From NCBI GenBank assembly GCA_900538475.1, contig UPYT01000011.1:37933-101932 (forward strand): a stretch of 64,000 nt of DNA, written 5' to 3'. Position numbers and translations under genes: made by a program. The notes beneath the pieces were generated by a model. The model saw only the letters and a program-made list of their open reading frames with translations, did not search any database and was not told the origin of the DNA. Positions 9,595 through 19,121 of this stretch are shown here, one piece after another; positions within the stretch are counted from its first letter, which is position 1; the number at the start of each line of letters is the position of its first letter. This stretch comes from an uncultured Clostridium sp. GTDB lineage: Bacteria; Bacillota; Clostridia; Lachnospirales; Lachnospiraceae.

Positions 9595-9607
9595 CTAATA
9601 TATTAGT
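9594..9607. promoter_or_regulatory. Palindromic operator upstream of uxuA
   Basis: A perfect 14-base inverted repeat, ACTAATATATTAGT, abuts the -35 box of the uxuA promoter. GntR-type dimers commonly bind short AT-rich palindromes. Binding by the neighbouring GntR protein is inference. From here to 9855 I see no other gene or clear signal. Confidence 0.6.
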
Positions 9608-9855
9608 ATTTTATCGGAAGTTTGCACGATATTTTTTCTAAAAAACCTCTGTCTTTCCCTGTTTTGTCGTAATACACGCTTTCTATACAGGCAACAGCAA
9701 AAATAAGAACATATTCCTGTCATGTAGCTTCCTGCCAGAGGTCTTGTGATTTTACAAATTTTGCGATATGATATAGTTTAAAGTTTCCACAACTGTTCAG
9801 GAAACAACCGCTGACCTGAACGATTGTAGGTTTTTCAAGAAAAGAGGATATTTTT

Positions 9856-10410
9856 ATGAGACCTGATACCATTGTTACTTCTTCCAGAATTGACAAATCT
9901 ATTTTCTGCCATTTTGCCATATTTGATTCTATGGTATTCCGCAAACATTTCCGTTCCCCTGCCATTTTTGCAGGCATTATGGGTGTTTTCGCCTGCATTT
10001 GCTACACCCAGATCGGAAAAGCAGAGCAGGCCGCTCTTTTGGGAAATGTGCTCCTGGCCATAGGCCTGATTCTTCCAGCTGTATATTTCGGACATTTTTA
10101 CATGGATCTTCAGGCTCAGTCTAAGAAGCTCAAGCTGGAGACCCCCAAACATGTCTATACTATATCCATGACAACAGCGCCGGACGGCATCACCATTGTA
10201 ACCCCTTCCGGTGAGGGCGGAACCCTTCGCCTCCGGTGGAAAAATATTTATCAGGTATACCGGGTAAAAGACTGTATCTATTTTTACATTTCTGCCCGTC
10301 AGGCATTCCTTCTTCCTGAGGGACAGAGTAATGTGGAGACCGACGAGCTGTGGACATTTCTGGGAGAAATGCTTCCGGCTGAAAAGGTTATTGATCGAAG
10401 AAAGCATTAA
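9856..10410 (+). CDS. YcxB-like membrane protein
   Basis: A 184-residue protein with two hydrophobic segments (about residues 35-52 and 60-80) followed by a soluble C-terminal domain. The pattern of a strand-rich region ending LRLRWKNIYQVYRVKDCIYFYIS resembles the YcxB C-terminal domain. The function of that family is unknown. GAGG lies before the ATG. It stands alone between the uxu operon and a strong terminator. Confidence 0.6.
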   Translation: MRPDTIVTSSRIDKSIFCHFAIFDSMVFRKHFRSPAIFAGIMGVFACICYTQIGKAEQAALLGNVLLAIGLILPAVYFGHFYMDLQAQSKKLKLETPKHVYTISMTTAPDGITIVTPSGEGGTLRLRWKNIYQVYRVKDCIYFYISARQAFLLPEGQSNVETDELWTFLGEMLPAEKVIDRRKH

Positions 10411-10468
10411 GATAAAGGAGCGCTGCAAAACAGGTGATTACTCACCTATGAAGCAGCGCTCCTTTATC
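10411..10468. terminator. Strong bidirectional terminator
   Basis: A 16-bp perfect stem (GATAAAGGAGCGCTGC and complement) encloses a second small hairpin (AGGTGA/TCACCT) and ends in TTTTCT. It separates the convergent YcxB-like and DUF1576 genes. Confidence 0.85.
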
Positions 10469-10477
10469 TTTTCTATT

Positions 10478-10500
10478 GTAGCTGTTCAGGATGGGGGCAT
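10478..10500. repeat. MITE end fragment
   Basis: GTAGCTGTTCAGGATGGGGG resembles the terminal repeat of the MITE family, with no partner end nearby. Confidence 0.35.
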
Positions 10501-10518
10501 TACTAATTATCATTCTTC

Positions 10519-11799
10519 CTACAGCGACAGTCCTCCTCTCGCCCTCGCTCTTCGGTCCATTACAGACTGAATAACAGGAACCAGGAAAATTGCCACAATT
10601 CCTCCTGCAAATCCATTGTTATACAGGTTCATTCCACCGTAAACAATGCCCACATTCAGCGCTACAGAAGAGTGAAGGAAGCCTGCGAGAACTCCCGCAA
10701 GGATACCGAACTCCCCGGCAATCGGCGCCAGTGTTGTTGAAAGGAGCAGAGCCAGCTGTGCAGACGGATCCGTAATGGACCAGTTTTTCGCCACGCTGGC
10801 CAGGCACACGCCTGCCATAACCGGAAGAATATTTCTCAGATGCTTTCCTGTAGCGCTAAAGCCTACAACCGTAAAAATACTGCCTATGGTTGGGCCGTTC
10901 AGCTCGCCGCCTAAAGCCACCAGAATAATCATGGATGCCAGGCCGTTGACTCCCATATTGATCAGAGTCGCACTTCCGCCCTCTGTCTTATAATAGTCCG
11001 TTCCGCCCAGGCCATAGCATTTTAAAATATTCCTGTATCCCCGCACAGCCTCCTTTTTTCCGGAAAGAACGCCGTAGAGAATCATTCCTCCAAAAAGTAC
11101 GAAGAGCAGCGCCAGAAACATGCCATTATTTCCTTCAGACCAGATCAGCCTGGACTCAATGGTAATGCCAAAGGATTTAAACATAGAAACAATTACCGTG
11201 GCGATAATGCCTCCCGCAAACCCCACATTATAAAGAGAATATCCCTTGTGAGAATAATGAACATGGGTACACAAAGGCGGAAGTACAAAGCCGATTACCG
11301 TACCAGTAAGAATACAAAGCCCCATTCTCACCGGAATCGGCAGCTCCCACATCTGCATGACCTGTGTAATAATCGGGGAAAGGCTTGTCCCATAATATCC
11401 AATATAAATATACCGGGACACTGAGGTTCTGTGATACCGGGCATAAAGAAATACACCCAGCATAATCGCCCAGATATTCAGAAGATTTTTTCCGAACAGA
11501 GAAAATCCGAACATCAGACAGGCAGAGGTGATGGTATGTCCGTCAAAATCCATCCCCAGCCCGTATACAATTCCAATACTTACTAACGTCAGGATGCCGG
11601 CATTGACAAATGCAGCTCCTACTCCTCCAATAATAAAATAGTCTGTAATCAGAAAATCCGGTTCCCGGATAATCGTAAAGATTCCCTGCAGAATCTCTCC
11701 TGGAGACTGCAGGAAAAATCCCACCAGGATAAAATATGCCGGAACAAGCGCCAGAAACAGAAACTGTCTGTCCCTCGACCGCGGCTTTTTTATATTCAT
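10519..11799 (-). CDS. DUF1576 family integral membrane protein
   Basis: A 426-residue protein, almost entirely hydrophobic with about ten to twelve membrane segments. It shows an internal repetition: HYSHKGYSLYNVGFAGGIIA in the first half and GMNLYNNGFAGGIVAIFLVP near the end, typical of a duplicated transporter fold. I recognise it as the DUF1576 family found in clostridia, which has no established function. The gene is monocistronic, with AAGGA before the ATG. Confidence 0.7.
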   Translation of the reverse strand: MNIKKPRSRDRQFLFLALVPAYFILVGFFLQSPGEILQGIFTIIREPDFLITDYFIIGGVGAAFVNAGILTLVSIGIVYGLGMDFDGHTITSACLMFGFSLFGKNLLNIWAIMLGVFLYARYHRTSVSRYIYIGYYGTSLSPIITQVMQMWELPIPVRMGLCILTGTVIGFVLPPLCTHVHYSHKGYSLYNVGFAGGIIATVIVSMFKSFGITIESRLIWSEGNNGMFLALLFVLFGGMILYGVLSGKKEAVRGYRNILKCYGLGGTDYYKTEGGSATLINMGVNGLASMIILVALGGELNGPTIGSIFTVVGFSATGKHLRNILPVMAGVCLASVAKNWSITDPSAQLALLLSTTLAPIAGEFGILAGVLAGFLHSSVALNVGIVYGGMNLYNNGFAGGIVAIFLVPVIQSVMDRRARARGGLSL

Positions 11800-11935
11800 C
11801 AGCTGTCCTTTCTGTTATCTGCCCGTTTTCCGGGCTGCTTTTTTCAGTTACAAGGGTTCCGAACGGCAGGGCATTTCTGCCGTCCGGAACTGTTGTTTTC
11901 TTTGAATCACAAGGGCATCTGTCCCGCAGAATTTA

Positions 11936-12769
11936 CTATTTCATCAATCCCACAGCTGTAAAATATGCCAGAACAATCACACCAAGAACGATCCGGTAAT
12001 ATCCGAAAAGCTTAAAGTTATTTCTCCTGATATATCCCATCAAAAACTTAATGGAATAAACAGACACAAGAAATGCTACTACCATACCGAAAAACAGATA
12101 GAAAATCTCTACTCCGCTGAAATCAAACCCAAATTTCAGGATTTTCAGAAGGCTTGCGCCAAACATCACAGGAATGCCCAGGAAGAAAGAAAACTCCGCC
12201 GCCACCCCCCGAGAACAGCCCAGAATCATAGCGCCAAGAATCGTTGCCCCGGAACGGGAGGTTCCAGGAATCAGAGAAAGTACCTGAAACAGTCCGATAT
12301 AAAGCGCAGTCTGATAGGTCATCTGTGCGGTTCGCTGAATAGGAAATTCTGTGTACTGGTTTCTGTTTTCCAATACAATAAACAAAACTCCGTACAGCAC
12401 CAGCATAGCCGCTACCACATAAGCATTGTACAAATGGGCATCCAGCCAGTCATCCAGCAAAAGTCCAAACACTGCTGCCGGAAGACAGGCCACTGCAATC
12501 TTAATCCAGAGATGGACCGTGGCTATCTTCTGTCCCTGAGTTTTCCCTCTGTCAAAGGGATTCAGCCTGTGGAAATACAAAACCACAACTGCCAGAATAG
12601 CCCCCAATTGAATTACAACGCGAAACATTTTCATAAATTCTTCTGTGACATGAAGCTGGATAATCTCATCCACAAGAATCATGTGTCCTGTGCTGCTGAT
12701 GGGAAGCCATTCCGTAAAGCCCTCCACGATTCCAAGCACCAGAACCTTTAAAATCTCAATAAAATCCAT
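11936..12769 (-). CDS. uppP: Undecaprenyl-diphosphatase
   Basis: A 277-residue membrane enzyme (BacA family) that recycles undecaprenyl pyrophosphate for cell-wall synthesis and gives bacitracin tolerance when abundant. Signatures: [15 protein letters not shown] near residue 15 and [10 protein letters not shown] near residue 165 carry the catalytic Glu, Ser and Arg. The ATG at 12769 follows AAAGGAG, which lies in the end of ung. Four bases separate the two genes, so they are co-transcribed. Confidence 0.95.
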   Translation of the reverse strand: MDFIEILKVLVLGIVEGFTEWLPISSTGHMILVDEIIQLHVTEEFMKMFRVVIQLGAILAVVVLYFHRLNPFDRGKTQGQKIATVHLWIKIAVACLPAAVFGLLLDDWLDAHLYNAYVVAAMLVLYGVLFIVLENRNQYTEFPIQRTAQMTYQTALYIGLFQVLSLIPGTSRSGATILGAMILGCSRGVAAEFSFFLGIPVMFGASLLKILKFGFDFSGVEIFYLFFGMVVAFLVSVYSIKFLMGYIRRNNFKLFGYYRIVLGVIVLAYFTAVGLMK

Positions 12770-12773
12770 GAGC

Positions 12774-13457
12774 TTATTCTCCTTTTCTATTTTCAATCTG
12801 CCAGTCAATCGGTGTCAGTCCGTTCTTTTCCAGATATGCATTTGTCTGCGAAAACGGTCTGCTGCCAAAAAATCCCCGATAGGCAGACAGGGGACTGGGA
12901 TGAGGTGCCTCCAGAATCAAATGTCTGGGATTCGTCAACATCACCTTTTTCGTCTGAGCCGGTCTTCCCCACAAAATAAATACCATAGGGCGATCCTGGT
13001 CATTTAAAATCCGGATAGCTGCATCCGTAAATTCCTCCCAGCCGATTCCCCTGTGGGAATTGGCCGCATGAGCCCGCACCGTCAGTACCGTATTCAAAAG
13101 CATCACTCCCTGTTTTGCCCATTTTACCAGATATCCGTTGTCCGGTATGTAGCAGCCCAGATCATCGTGAAGCTCCTGATAAATATTCACCAGTGACGGC
13201 GGAATCTCCACATCAGGCTTTACAGAAAAACAAAGTCCATGAGCCTGACCTACATTGTGATAGGGATCCTGCCCAAGAATCACAACCTTTACCTGAGACA
13301 GAGGTGTAAATTCAAAGGCATTAAAAATATCATTGGCATCGGGAAAAATCTGCCTTGTTTCATATTCCCGCTTCACGGTATCATACAGTTTTTTGTAATA
13401 TGGCTTCTTAAATTCTACGCTCAAGGGCTCCAGCCAGTCATTTGCAATGGCTCCCAT
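12774..13457 (-). CDS. ung: Uracil-DNA glycosylase, family 1
   Basis: A 227-residue base-excision repair enzyme that removes uracil from DNA. Motifs: [20 protein letters not shown] (catalytic Asp and water-activating region near residue 63) and [15 protein letters not shown] (the HPSPLS minor-groove loop with the catalytic His near residue 185). Length is normal for the family. AAAGGAG precedes the ATG. It is followed tightly by uppP. Confidence 0.97.
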   Translation of the reverse strand: MGAIANDWLEPLSVEFKKPYYKKLYDTVKREYETRQIFPDANDIFNAFEFTPLSQVKVVILGQDPYHNVGQAHGLCFSVKPDVEIPPSLVNIYQELHDDLGCYIPDNGYLVKWAKQGVMLLNTVLTVRAHAANSHRGIGWEEFTDAAIRILNDQDRPMVFILWGRPAQTKKVMLTNPRHLILEAPHPSPLSAYRGFFGSRPFSQTNAYLEKNGLTPIDWQIENRKGE

Positions 13458-13562
13458 CTTTCTCTCCTTTTCTTCTTATCACTTATCAGTATCCTTCTAT
13501 GTAACCATTCCGGACAGTCATAATTATCATGCTTTCCTGCATTGTTTTGAAGTCCCACGGAC

Positions 13563-14324
13563 TTACAGACGCATCGGAAGCCCCCGCTCCCGAAGATAGC
13601 GCTTCAACTCCCGAATCTCCAGCTCCTTATAGTGGAACAGAGAAGCCGCCAGAGCTGCATCTGCACCGCCAACTGTAAGGGCATCGTAAAAATGCTCCTT
13701 TGTGCCTGCGCCGCCGGAGGCAATAACAGGAACGGAAACATTGGCGGCAACCAGAGCTGTCAGCTCATTATCATACCCTGCCTTTGTGCCGTCACAATCC
13801 ATGCTGGTTAAAAGAATCTCTCCCGCGCCCATATGATCAGCTTTCATGGCCCATTCCACTGCATCCAGTCCCGTATCGATTCTTCCTCCGTTTTTATACA
13901 CATTCCATCCAGATCCGTCTTCCCGTCTTCTGGCATCAATCGCTACCACCACACACTGACGGCCGAACTTGTCTGCCGCATCTGATATCAGCTCCGGCGT
14001 ATTAATAGCCGAGGAATTAATGGAAATCTTGTCAGCGCCCCCTCGCAGAAGCCGCCTGAAATCCTCCACTGTGCGGATTCCTCCGCCTACTGTAAAGGGT
14101 ATAAATACGGTTTCCGCCACCCGGCGAACCATATCCACTACGGTTTCCCTGGCATCTGAGGATGCCGTGATATCCAGAAATACCAGCTCATCCGCACCGG
14201 CTCTGTCATAAGCCGCTGCAATCTCCACCGGATCTCCTGCATCCCGCAAATTCACAAAATTGACTCCCTTAACCACTCTCCCGCCATGAACATCCAGACA
14301 GGGAATAATCCTTTTCGTAAACAT
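13563..14324 (-). CDS. hisF: Imidazole glycerol phosphate synthase, cyclase subunit
   Basis: A 253-residue TIM barrel that condenses ammonia with PRFAR to give imidazole glycerol phosphate and AICAR in histidine synthesis. [18 protein letters not shown] holds the catalytic Asp11 equivalent, and VVVAIDARR holds the second catalytic Asp. It lies 25 bases downstream of hisH, whose product supplies ammonia. The other his genes are not in this window. Confidence 0.96.
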   Translation of the reverse strand: MFTKRIIPCLDVHGGRVVKGVNFVNLRDAGDPVEIAAAYDRAGADELVFLDITASSDARETVVDMVRRVAETVFIPFTVGGGIRTVEDFRRLLRGGADKISINSSAINTPELISDAADKFGRQCVVVAIDARRREDGSGWNVYKNGGRIDTGLDAVEWAMKADHMGAGEILLTSMDCDGTKAGYDNELTALVAANVSVPVIASGGAGTKEHFYDALTVGGADAALAASLFHYKELEIRELKRYLRERGLPMRL

Positions 14325-14349
14325 ATGCCCATCCTCTCTTCCTTATCCG

Positions 14350-14955
14350 TCAAAGGCTGATAAAATTTTTCAGAATCTGAAGTCCTGTATCACTGCTCTT
14401 TTCCGGATGGAACTGGCAGGCAAATACATTTCCCGTTTCTACTGCTGCATGAATCACAACGCCGTAATCTGCAGAAGCCGCCACAATCTCCGGATCTGCA
14501 GCTTCCAGATAATAGGAATGGACAAAATATACGTAGGGCTCCTCTCCCAGCCCGGAAAACAGCCTGGTTTCTGGACGGAGGGTAAGGGAATTCCATCCCA
14601 TATGCGGAATTTTAAGTCCCGGCGTATTCGGAATCCTGCGGATTTTCCCCTTTAGAATTCCCAGGCCGGGAACGCCCTGACTTTCCTCACTTTCCTCAAA
14701 CAAAAGCTGCAGTCCCAGGCAGATTCCCAGAAAAGGTGTCCCCTTCTGCACTACCTGACGGATAATCTCTACTAGTCCATACTGGTGAAGCTTTTCCATG
14801 GCATCGCCGAAAGCGCCTACTCCTGGAAGAATCACCCGGTCTGCTGCCAGGATCTCCTCTCTGTCTCTGGTAATCACAGTCTCCTCCCCAAGAGCCTGCA
14901 GCGCCTTTTCCACACTTTTCAAATTTCCTGCATCGTAATCAATAATCGCTGTCAT
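14350..14955 (-). CDS. hisH: Imidazole glycerol phosphate synthase, glutamine amidotransferase subunit
   Basis: A 201-residue class I glutamine amidotransferase. The nucleophile Cys lies in PFLGICLGLQLLFEES near residue 80, and the His-Glu pair in FHPEKSSDTG near residue 183. It channels ammonia into HisF, encoded immediately downstream. AAGGGGAG precedes the ATG. Confidence 0.95.
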   Translation of the reverse strand: MTAIIDYDAGNLKSVEKALQALGEETVITRDREEILAADRVILPGVGAFGDAMEKLHQYGLVEIIRQVVQKGTPFLGICLGLQLLFEESEESQGVPGLGILKGKIRRIPNTPGLKIPHMGWNSLTLRPETRLFSGLGEEPYVYFVHSYYLEAADPEIVAASADYGVVIHAAVETGNVFACQFHPEKSSDTGLQILKNFISL

Positions 14956-15012
14956 ATTGTCTCCCCTTATCTCTTTGCCCCGTTTGATGTCAACAGTTTA
15001 TCATACTCTCTT

Positions 15013-15807
15013 TTATTTCACAACAAATTTCCGTATCCATTCCGGCGAAAAGGCCTTCACTCCCACAGCCCGTTCTCCCAGCTCTGCCGATGTCTGCGGA
15101 AAGGTTTTGTGTACCCGGCAGAAAAATGACTTCTGGTTAAAAAAACAGGTTTTTTCAAAGGGGAAACGGATCACTCCCGGATTTTCAAATCCACATCCCA
15201 ATTCCAGAATCACAAGCTCTCTGTTCAGAGTTTTTGTCAGCCACTGGGTATATTTTTCCCACTGAGGCAAATATCCTTCCTCAATATAAGGAGTTGCCTG
15301 AATCGTGTTTCCTGTCAACGGTGCGCCGCAGTGAGGGCAGATATCATCCGGTATTTCTCCCAGTTCCCAGATATCCTTCGTACAGCCCTCCGAGCACTGG
15401 CGCCAGTTTTCATTGCCGCAGGGCGCCACAATTCTCTGAAACCGGGTATCCTGCTCTGGACGCTTCTGCTCTTTTGGCGGAAAAAGGCGATCCATCAGGG
15501 CCATCGTCTCACTATCTGCAGAAGGGCAGGAGAAGGTCTCTTCCGGCTCCGGATCTGAGGATACTGCCCTATCCATCCGGCTTCCCAGAGCTGTATCAAA
15601 AATCATTCCGTCCACCGCCATGGTTACAATAAAATAATCCTTATCTTTTATTAATTCATAAAGACTGTCATAGGCAGACAGCAATTCCCTGTCATCGTTT
15701 ATGTCCCGCTTCCACTCCTCCCCCAAACCGATCAAAACCTTGTCAGCTGAGGCGATTTTTTCTTTTACTTTCTCAATCAGTTCCGTATCTGAATAATGAT
15801 CTGTCAT
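15013..15807 (-). CDS. Sirtuin (SIR2)-like zinc-binding protein, probably degenerate
   Basis: A 264-residue protein. The N-terminus DKVLIGLGEEW resembles the sirtuin nucleotide-binding start, and YFIVTMAVDGMIF resembles the TxNVDxL motif. Two Cys pairs (CSEGC and, about 20 residues on, CPHCG) look like the sirtuin zinc ribbon. The canonical GAGxS segment and the catalytic His before the zinc site are not seen (the region reads RIVAPCGNENWRQC), so deacetylase activity is doubtful. Start chosen at 15807 after AAAGGA. It may be co-transcribed with hisH and hisF. Function unknown. Confidence 0.5.
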   Translation of the reverse strand: MTDHYSDTELIEKVKEKIASADKVLIGLGEEWKRDINDDRELLSAYDSLYELIKDKDYFIVTMAVDGMIFDTALGSRMDRAVSSDPEPEETFSCPSADSETMALMDRLFPPKEQKRPEQDTRFQRIVAPCGNENWRQCSEGCTKDIWELGEIPDDICPHCGAPLTGNTIQATPYIEEGYLPQWEKYTQWLTKTLNRELVILELGCGFENPGVIRFPFEKTCFFNQKSFFCRVHKTFPQTSAELGERAVGVKAFSPEWIRKFVVK

Positions 15808-16027
15808 ATTTTTCTCTGTCCTTTTCTGTATTTTCCGTGTTCCTCTCGGCAGGTTCCCGCCCATTCCGGTATTTTCCTGCCTGCTCCGGCAGATTTCCGT
15901 AAAACACATTATAACATATTTTTATCCGCCTGTTCGATCTCTTTTTTCACTGATTTTCCAAGGTTTCCTCTTGCAATTCTTCTCTATCTGTTGTACGCTG
16001 TTTTTATCACCAGCAGGGAGAGATACC

Positions 16028-16354
16028 ATGAAAAAAACATTATCCATCAGTGTACTTGCCTGTGCGCTGGCGCTGACTTTTGCAGTTCCTGCCCTGGCTC
16101 ATGGCCGCCAGGCCTGCAGACAGGATCCCGTCTGCCAGGAAACCCATCTGTGTGGAGAGAACTGCTCCTATCTTGATGAGGATGGAGACGGCATCTGTGA
16201 TCACCGTCAGGACTGTCCGGAAGACTGTCCGGCTTATTCATCCGCCGAAAACAATGACCAGCCTGACTGCCCGTACCGAGAGCAGGGCTCCAGCAGCGGA
16301 CACCGCAGAGGGCATCATTCCGGCAGCGGTTATGGAAGACACTGCAGACGCTGA
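16028..16354 (+). CDS. Small secreted Cys-rich protein with a calcium-loop-like motif
   Basis: A 108-residue protein with a clear signal peptide (MKKTLSISVLACALALTFAVPALA). The mature part has eight cysteines in its first 60 residues and one DEDGDGICD loop, like the calcium-binding DxDxDG motif of EF-hand and thrombospondin type repeats. The tail is rich in Gly, Ser, His and Arg. GGGAG precedes the ATG. It is monocistronic between an upstream divergent gene and a terminator. No known family recognised. Confidence 0.7.
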   Translation: MKKTLSISVLACALALTFAVPALAHGRQACRQDPVCQETHLCGENCSYLDEDGDGICDHRQDCPEDCPAYSSAENNDQPDCPYREQGSSSGHRRGHHSGSGYGRHCRR

Positions 16355-16381
16355 AACCGGCTGACTCTTTTCCTTTATTCA

Positions 16382-16428
16382 AAAATCCGGCAGAAGCCTT
16401 TCTTTCCAGAAAAGCCCTGCCGGATTTT
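16382..16428. terminator. Bidirectional terminator
   Basis: A 12-bp stem AAAATCCGGCAG with its complement ends in T-rich sequence on both strands. It separates the secreted-protein gene from the convergent kdgK. Confidence 0.8.
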
Positions 16429-16515
16429 CATGTTTTCATTCTTATTTCACGCCTTGCCAGGCCAAGCTTCCTTCCAGAATTCCTGGCTGCCTCAATTTCG
16501 CAAAATTTCCTGAAA

Positions 16516-17604
16516 CTAACGCTTAATATCGTAGTTCATGTTCATCAGATTCTTAATGGAGTTTACATCATCAGTAATATTGGCATCTCCGTGGATGGTG
16601 TGCTTAATTGCACTGCTGGCTACAGCAAAATTAATCATATCCATTGCTTTATATCCATGAATCATTGCATAAATCAGACCACTGGCAAAGGCATCTCCGC
16701 CTCCTACCCGATCCAGAATATTAAAGGTAAACAGCTTACTTTCAAAGGTATGACCCTCATACCACATAAAGGCCTTTAAGCTGTTTTCACTTCCGCTGTG
16801 AGCATAGCGGACATGGCGGGCAATACACTGAAGATTCGGATAACGATCAATAAAATGCTGGAAAATCTCATCCTGCTGCTCATAACTGGGCTGTAAGGGC
16901 ACACCGTCCTTCCAGTCTCCCTTTCTATGGTTTTCCTCATCCTTCCACAGATGATATGGCTCAATCCCCAGAAGCACATCAATATAGGGCAGGCACTTGG
17001 TACAGAAGTCCCGGGCCTCCTCCCAGCTCCACAGAAGGCTTCTGAAGTTTCCATCAAAGCTGACTGTCAGTCCTTTTTCCTTTGCCACGCTCAGACATCT
17101 CAGAATCAAATCACTGCAGTTCTGAGACAAAGCAGGAGTAATACCACTTAAATGCAGCCAGTCATAGCCGTCCAGCAGCTGCTCCACATCCAGACTGCTG
17201 AAATCATACTCAGCCATTGCGCTGTGCTTTCTGTCGTAAATTACTTTGCTGGGACGGATTCCATATCCAGTTTCCAGATAGTAGGTACCCAAACGCTGAG
17301 TCGGGGTCTCCTTTGGGCCTGTCAGAATCATCGGAGTGCAGTGTACATCACTGGAGCGAAGCCAGCGAACTGCGCTTTTTCCCAGGCTGTTATTGGGAAC
17401 TACGCTGAAAAAGGTGCTGTCCACTCCCAGGTTGGCCAGAGCCATGGCAATATTTGCCTCGCTTCCGCCGTAGCTTGCCTCAAAATTTGTGGCCAAACGG
17501 ATCTTCTCGTAATTGGGCGGTGTCAAACGCAGCATGATTTCACCAATCGTAATAAACTTTTTTGTGCTTGTAACATTCGTCCACAGAGGATTCTTATGTT
17601 CCAT
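16516..17604 (-). CDS. kdgK: 2-keto-3-deoxygluconate kinase (PfkB family)
   Basis: A 362-residue ribokinase-fold enzyme. GGSEANIAMALANLG near residue 47 is the sugar-binding PfkB motif 1, and RVGGGDAFASGLIYAM near residue 305 is motif 2, with the catalytic Asp in GGGD instead of the usual GAGD. It would phosphorylate the product of UxuA to KDPG. That role fits the uxu genes 7 kb away, but the genes are not adjacent and another sugar acid is possible. AAGGAAGG precedes the ATG. Confidence 0.85.
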   Translation of the reverse strand: MEHKNPLWTNVTSTKKFITIGEIMLRLTPPNYEKIRLATNFEASYGGSEANIAMALANLGVDSTFFSVVPNNSLGKSAVRWLRSSDVHCTPMILTGPKETPTQRLGTYYLETGYGIRPSKVIYDRKHSAMAEYDFSSLDVEQLLDGYDWLHLSGITPALSQNCSDLILRCLSVAKEKGLTVSFDGNFRSLLWSWEEARDFCTKCLPYIDVLLGIEPYHLWKDEENHRKGDWKDGVPLQPSYEQQDEIFQHFIDRYPNLQCIARHVRYAHSGSENSLKAFMWYEGHTFESKLFTFNILDRVGGGDAFASGLIYAMIHGYKAMDMINFAVASSAIKHTIHGDANITDDVNSIKNLMNMNYDIKR

Positions 17605-17633
17605 AAAATACCTTCCTTCCGGCCAGAAAATAT

Positions 17634-17649
17634 GTAACAGTTCAGTTAC
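17634..17649. repeat. Short palindrome identical to the MITE tip, upstream of kdgK
   Basis: GTAACAGTTCAGTTAC: the first 12 bases equal the MITE terminal repeat and the last five are its complement. It may be an excision scar, or an operator for kdgK. Confidence 0.4.
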
Positions 17650-17772
17650 GAAAATATATCAGCCTGTGTATAAAATTTTTCTACCATAAAATCATTTTAT
17701 ACGATCCACCGGTTTTATTCAATGGACAATCCCACAATTTCTATTTTTATTTTCTGAACATAATGTCAAAAA

Positions 17773-17815
17773 GGGGACTTTACAGAATAAATTTTCGTTA
17801 TTCTGTAAAATCCCC
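17773..17815 (-). terminator. Terminator downstream of fucO
   Basis: An 18-base stem (GGGGACTTTACAGAATAA with one mismatch) is followed on the minus strand by TTTTT. Confidence 0.88.
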
Positions 17816-17870
17816 AGGAAAATTCACCCTCTATTTTGTTAAAAACGTTTTTCTGATATCCGAACTTTTC

Positions 17871-19019
17871 CTACATCAGAGATTTGTAAAGCTCCTTGAT
17901 CTCTGCAACAGAGGTATCTCTCGGGTTGCCCGGACAGCATGCATCTGCAAATGCAGACTCAGATAAGAAATCCAGATCCTCCTCTTTTACAATCGCCTTT
18001 AAGTCAGCAGGGATGCCTACGTCAGCAGACAGCTTCTTCACTGCGTCAACAGCTGCCTTGCGGTACTCCTCCTGTGTCATGCTGTCTGTACCCTCAACAC
18101 CCATGGCTTTTGCAATATATTTGTACTTGTCTCCAGTGCAGGGAGCGTTGTACTCCATAATGGTAGGAAGCAGGATTGCATTTGCCACACCGTGAGGAGT
18201 ATCATAAACAGCGCCCAGAGAATGTGCCATAGAATGAACAATTCCAAGACCAACATTGGAGAAGCCCATACCAGCTACATACTGTCCCAGAGCCATTCCC
18301 TCGCGGCCCTCCGGCGTATTGTCAACTGCGCCCCGCAGAGATTTGGAAATAATCTCGATCGCTTTCAGATGGAACATATCTGTCATTTCCCATGCGCCCT
18401 TGGTAATATATCCCTCAATTGCGTGGGTCAGAGCATCCATACCGGTTGCTGCAGTCAGACCCTTTGGCATAGATGCCATCATATCCGGATCAATAACAGC
18501 AATAACAGGAATATCATGGGTATCTACACAAACGAATTTTCTCTTTTTCTCTACATCTGTAATAACATAGTTAATGGTAACCTCTGCTGCGGTACCTGCT
18601 GTAGTAGGAACTGCAATAATCGGCACGCAGGGCTTCTTGGTGGGAGCAACGCCCTCTAAGCTTCTTACATCTGCAAATTCCGGATTGGTAATAATAATAC
18701 CCACTGCCTTTGCAGTATCCATGGAAGAACCGCCGCCAATTGCAATAATATAGTCTGCGCCGGATGCCTTAAATGCAGCAACGCCTGTCTGTACGTTTTC
18801 AATAGTGGGGTTGGGCTTAATATCAGAGTAAATCTCATATGCCAGTCCGGCCTCATCCAGAACGTCTGTTACCTTCTTAGTTACACCAAATTTAATCAAA
18901 TCCGGGTCAGAGCATACAAATGCCTTTGCAAAACTTCTTGTTTTTACCTCTGCCGGAATTTCTTTAATCGCACCTGCGCCATGATAAGATGTCTCATTTA
19001 AAACAATTCTGTTCGCCAT
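17871..19019 (-). CDS. fucO: Lactaldehyde reductase (iron-containing alcohol dehydrogenase)
   Basis: A 382-residue group III alcohol dehydrogenase. Long stretches match the E. coli FucO sequence I remember, including YIIAIGGGSSMDTAKA (NAD-binding), PTTAGTAAEVTINYVITD, TGMDALTHAIEGYITKGAW and the iron-binding HSMAHSLGAVYDTPHGVANA. It reduces L-lactaldehyde to 1,2-propanediol during anaerobic fucose or rhamnose use. No fucose catabolic genes lie nearby. AAAGGAGG precedes the ATG. A TetR gene lies upstream beyond a terminator. Confidence 0.92.
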   Translation of the reverse strand: MANRIVLNETSYHGAGAIKEIPAEVKTRSFAKAFVCSDPDLIKFGVTKKVTDVLDEAGLAYEIYSDIKPNPTIENVQTGVAAFKASGADYIIAIGGGSSMDTAKAVGIIITNPEFADVRSLEGVAPTKKPCVPIIAVPTTAGTAAEVTINYVITDVEKKRKFVCVDTHDIPVIAVIDPDMMASMPKGLTAATGMDALTHAIEGYITKGAWEMTDMFHLKAIEIISKSLRGAVDNTPEGREGMALGQYVAGMGFSNVGLGIVHSMAHSLGAVYDTPHGVANAILLPTIMEYNAPCTGDKYKYIAKAMGVEGTDSMTQEEYRKAAVDAVKKLSADVGIPADLKAIVKEEDLDFLSESAFADACCPGNPRDTSVAEIKELYKSLM

Positions 19020-19121
19020 AATAAAAATCCTCCTTTGGGATATGGATCAGAGCAGGTTCTTTCTGGAGCTGCTTCTGATTGCTTCATGTACTGTCATTAT
19101 TTTAACAATGTATAGAAAAAA

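Noticed and set aside
16516..19019. A single sugar-acid operon of kdgK and fucO
   Set aside because: A strong terminator at 17773-17815 lies between them, so they are probably separate units.
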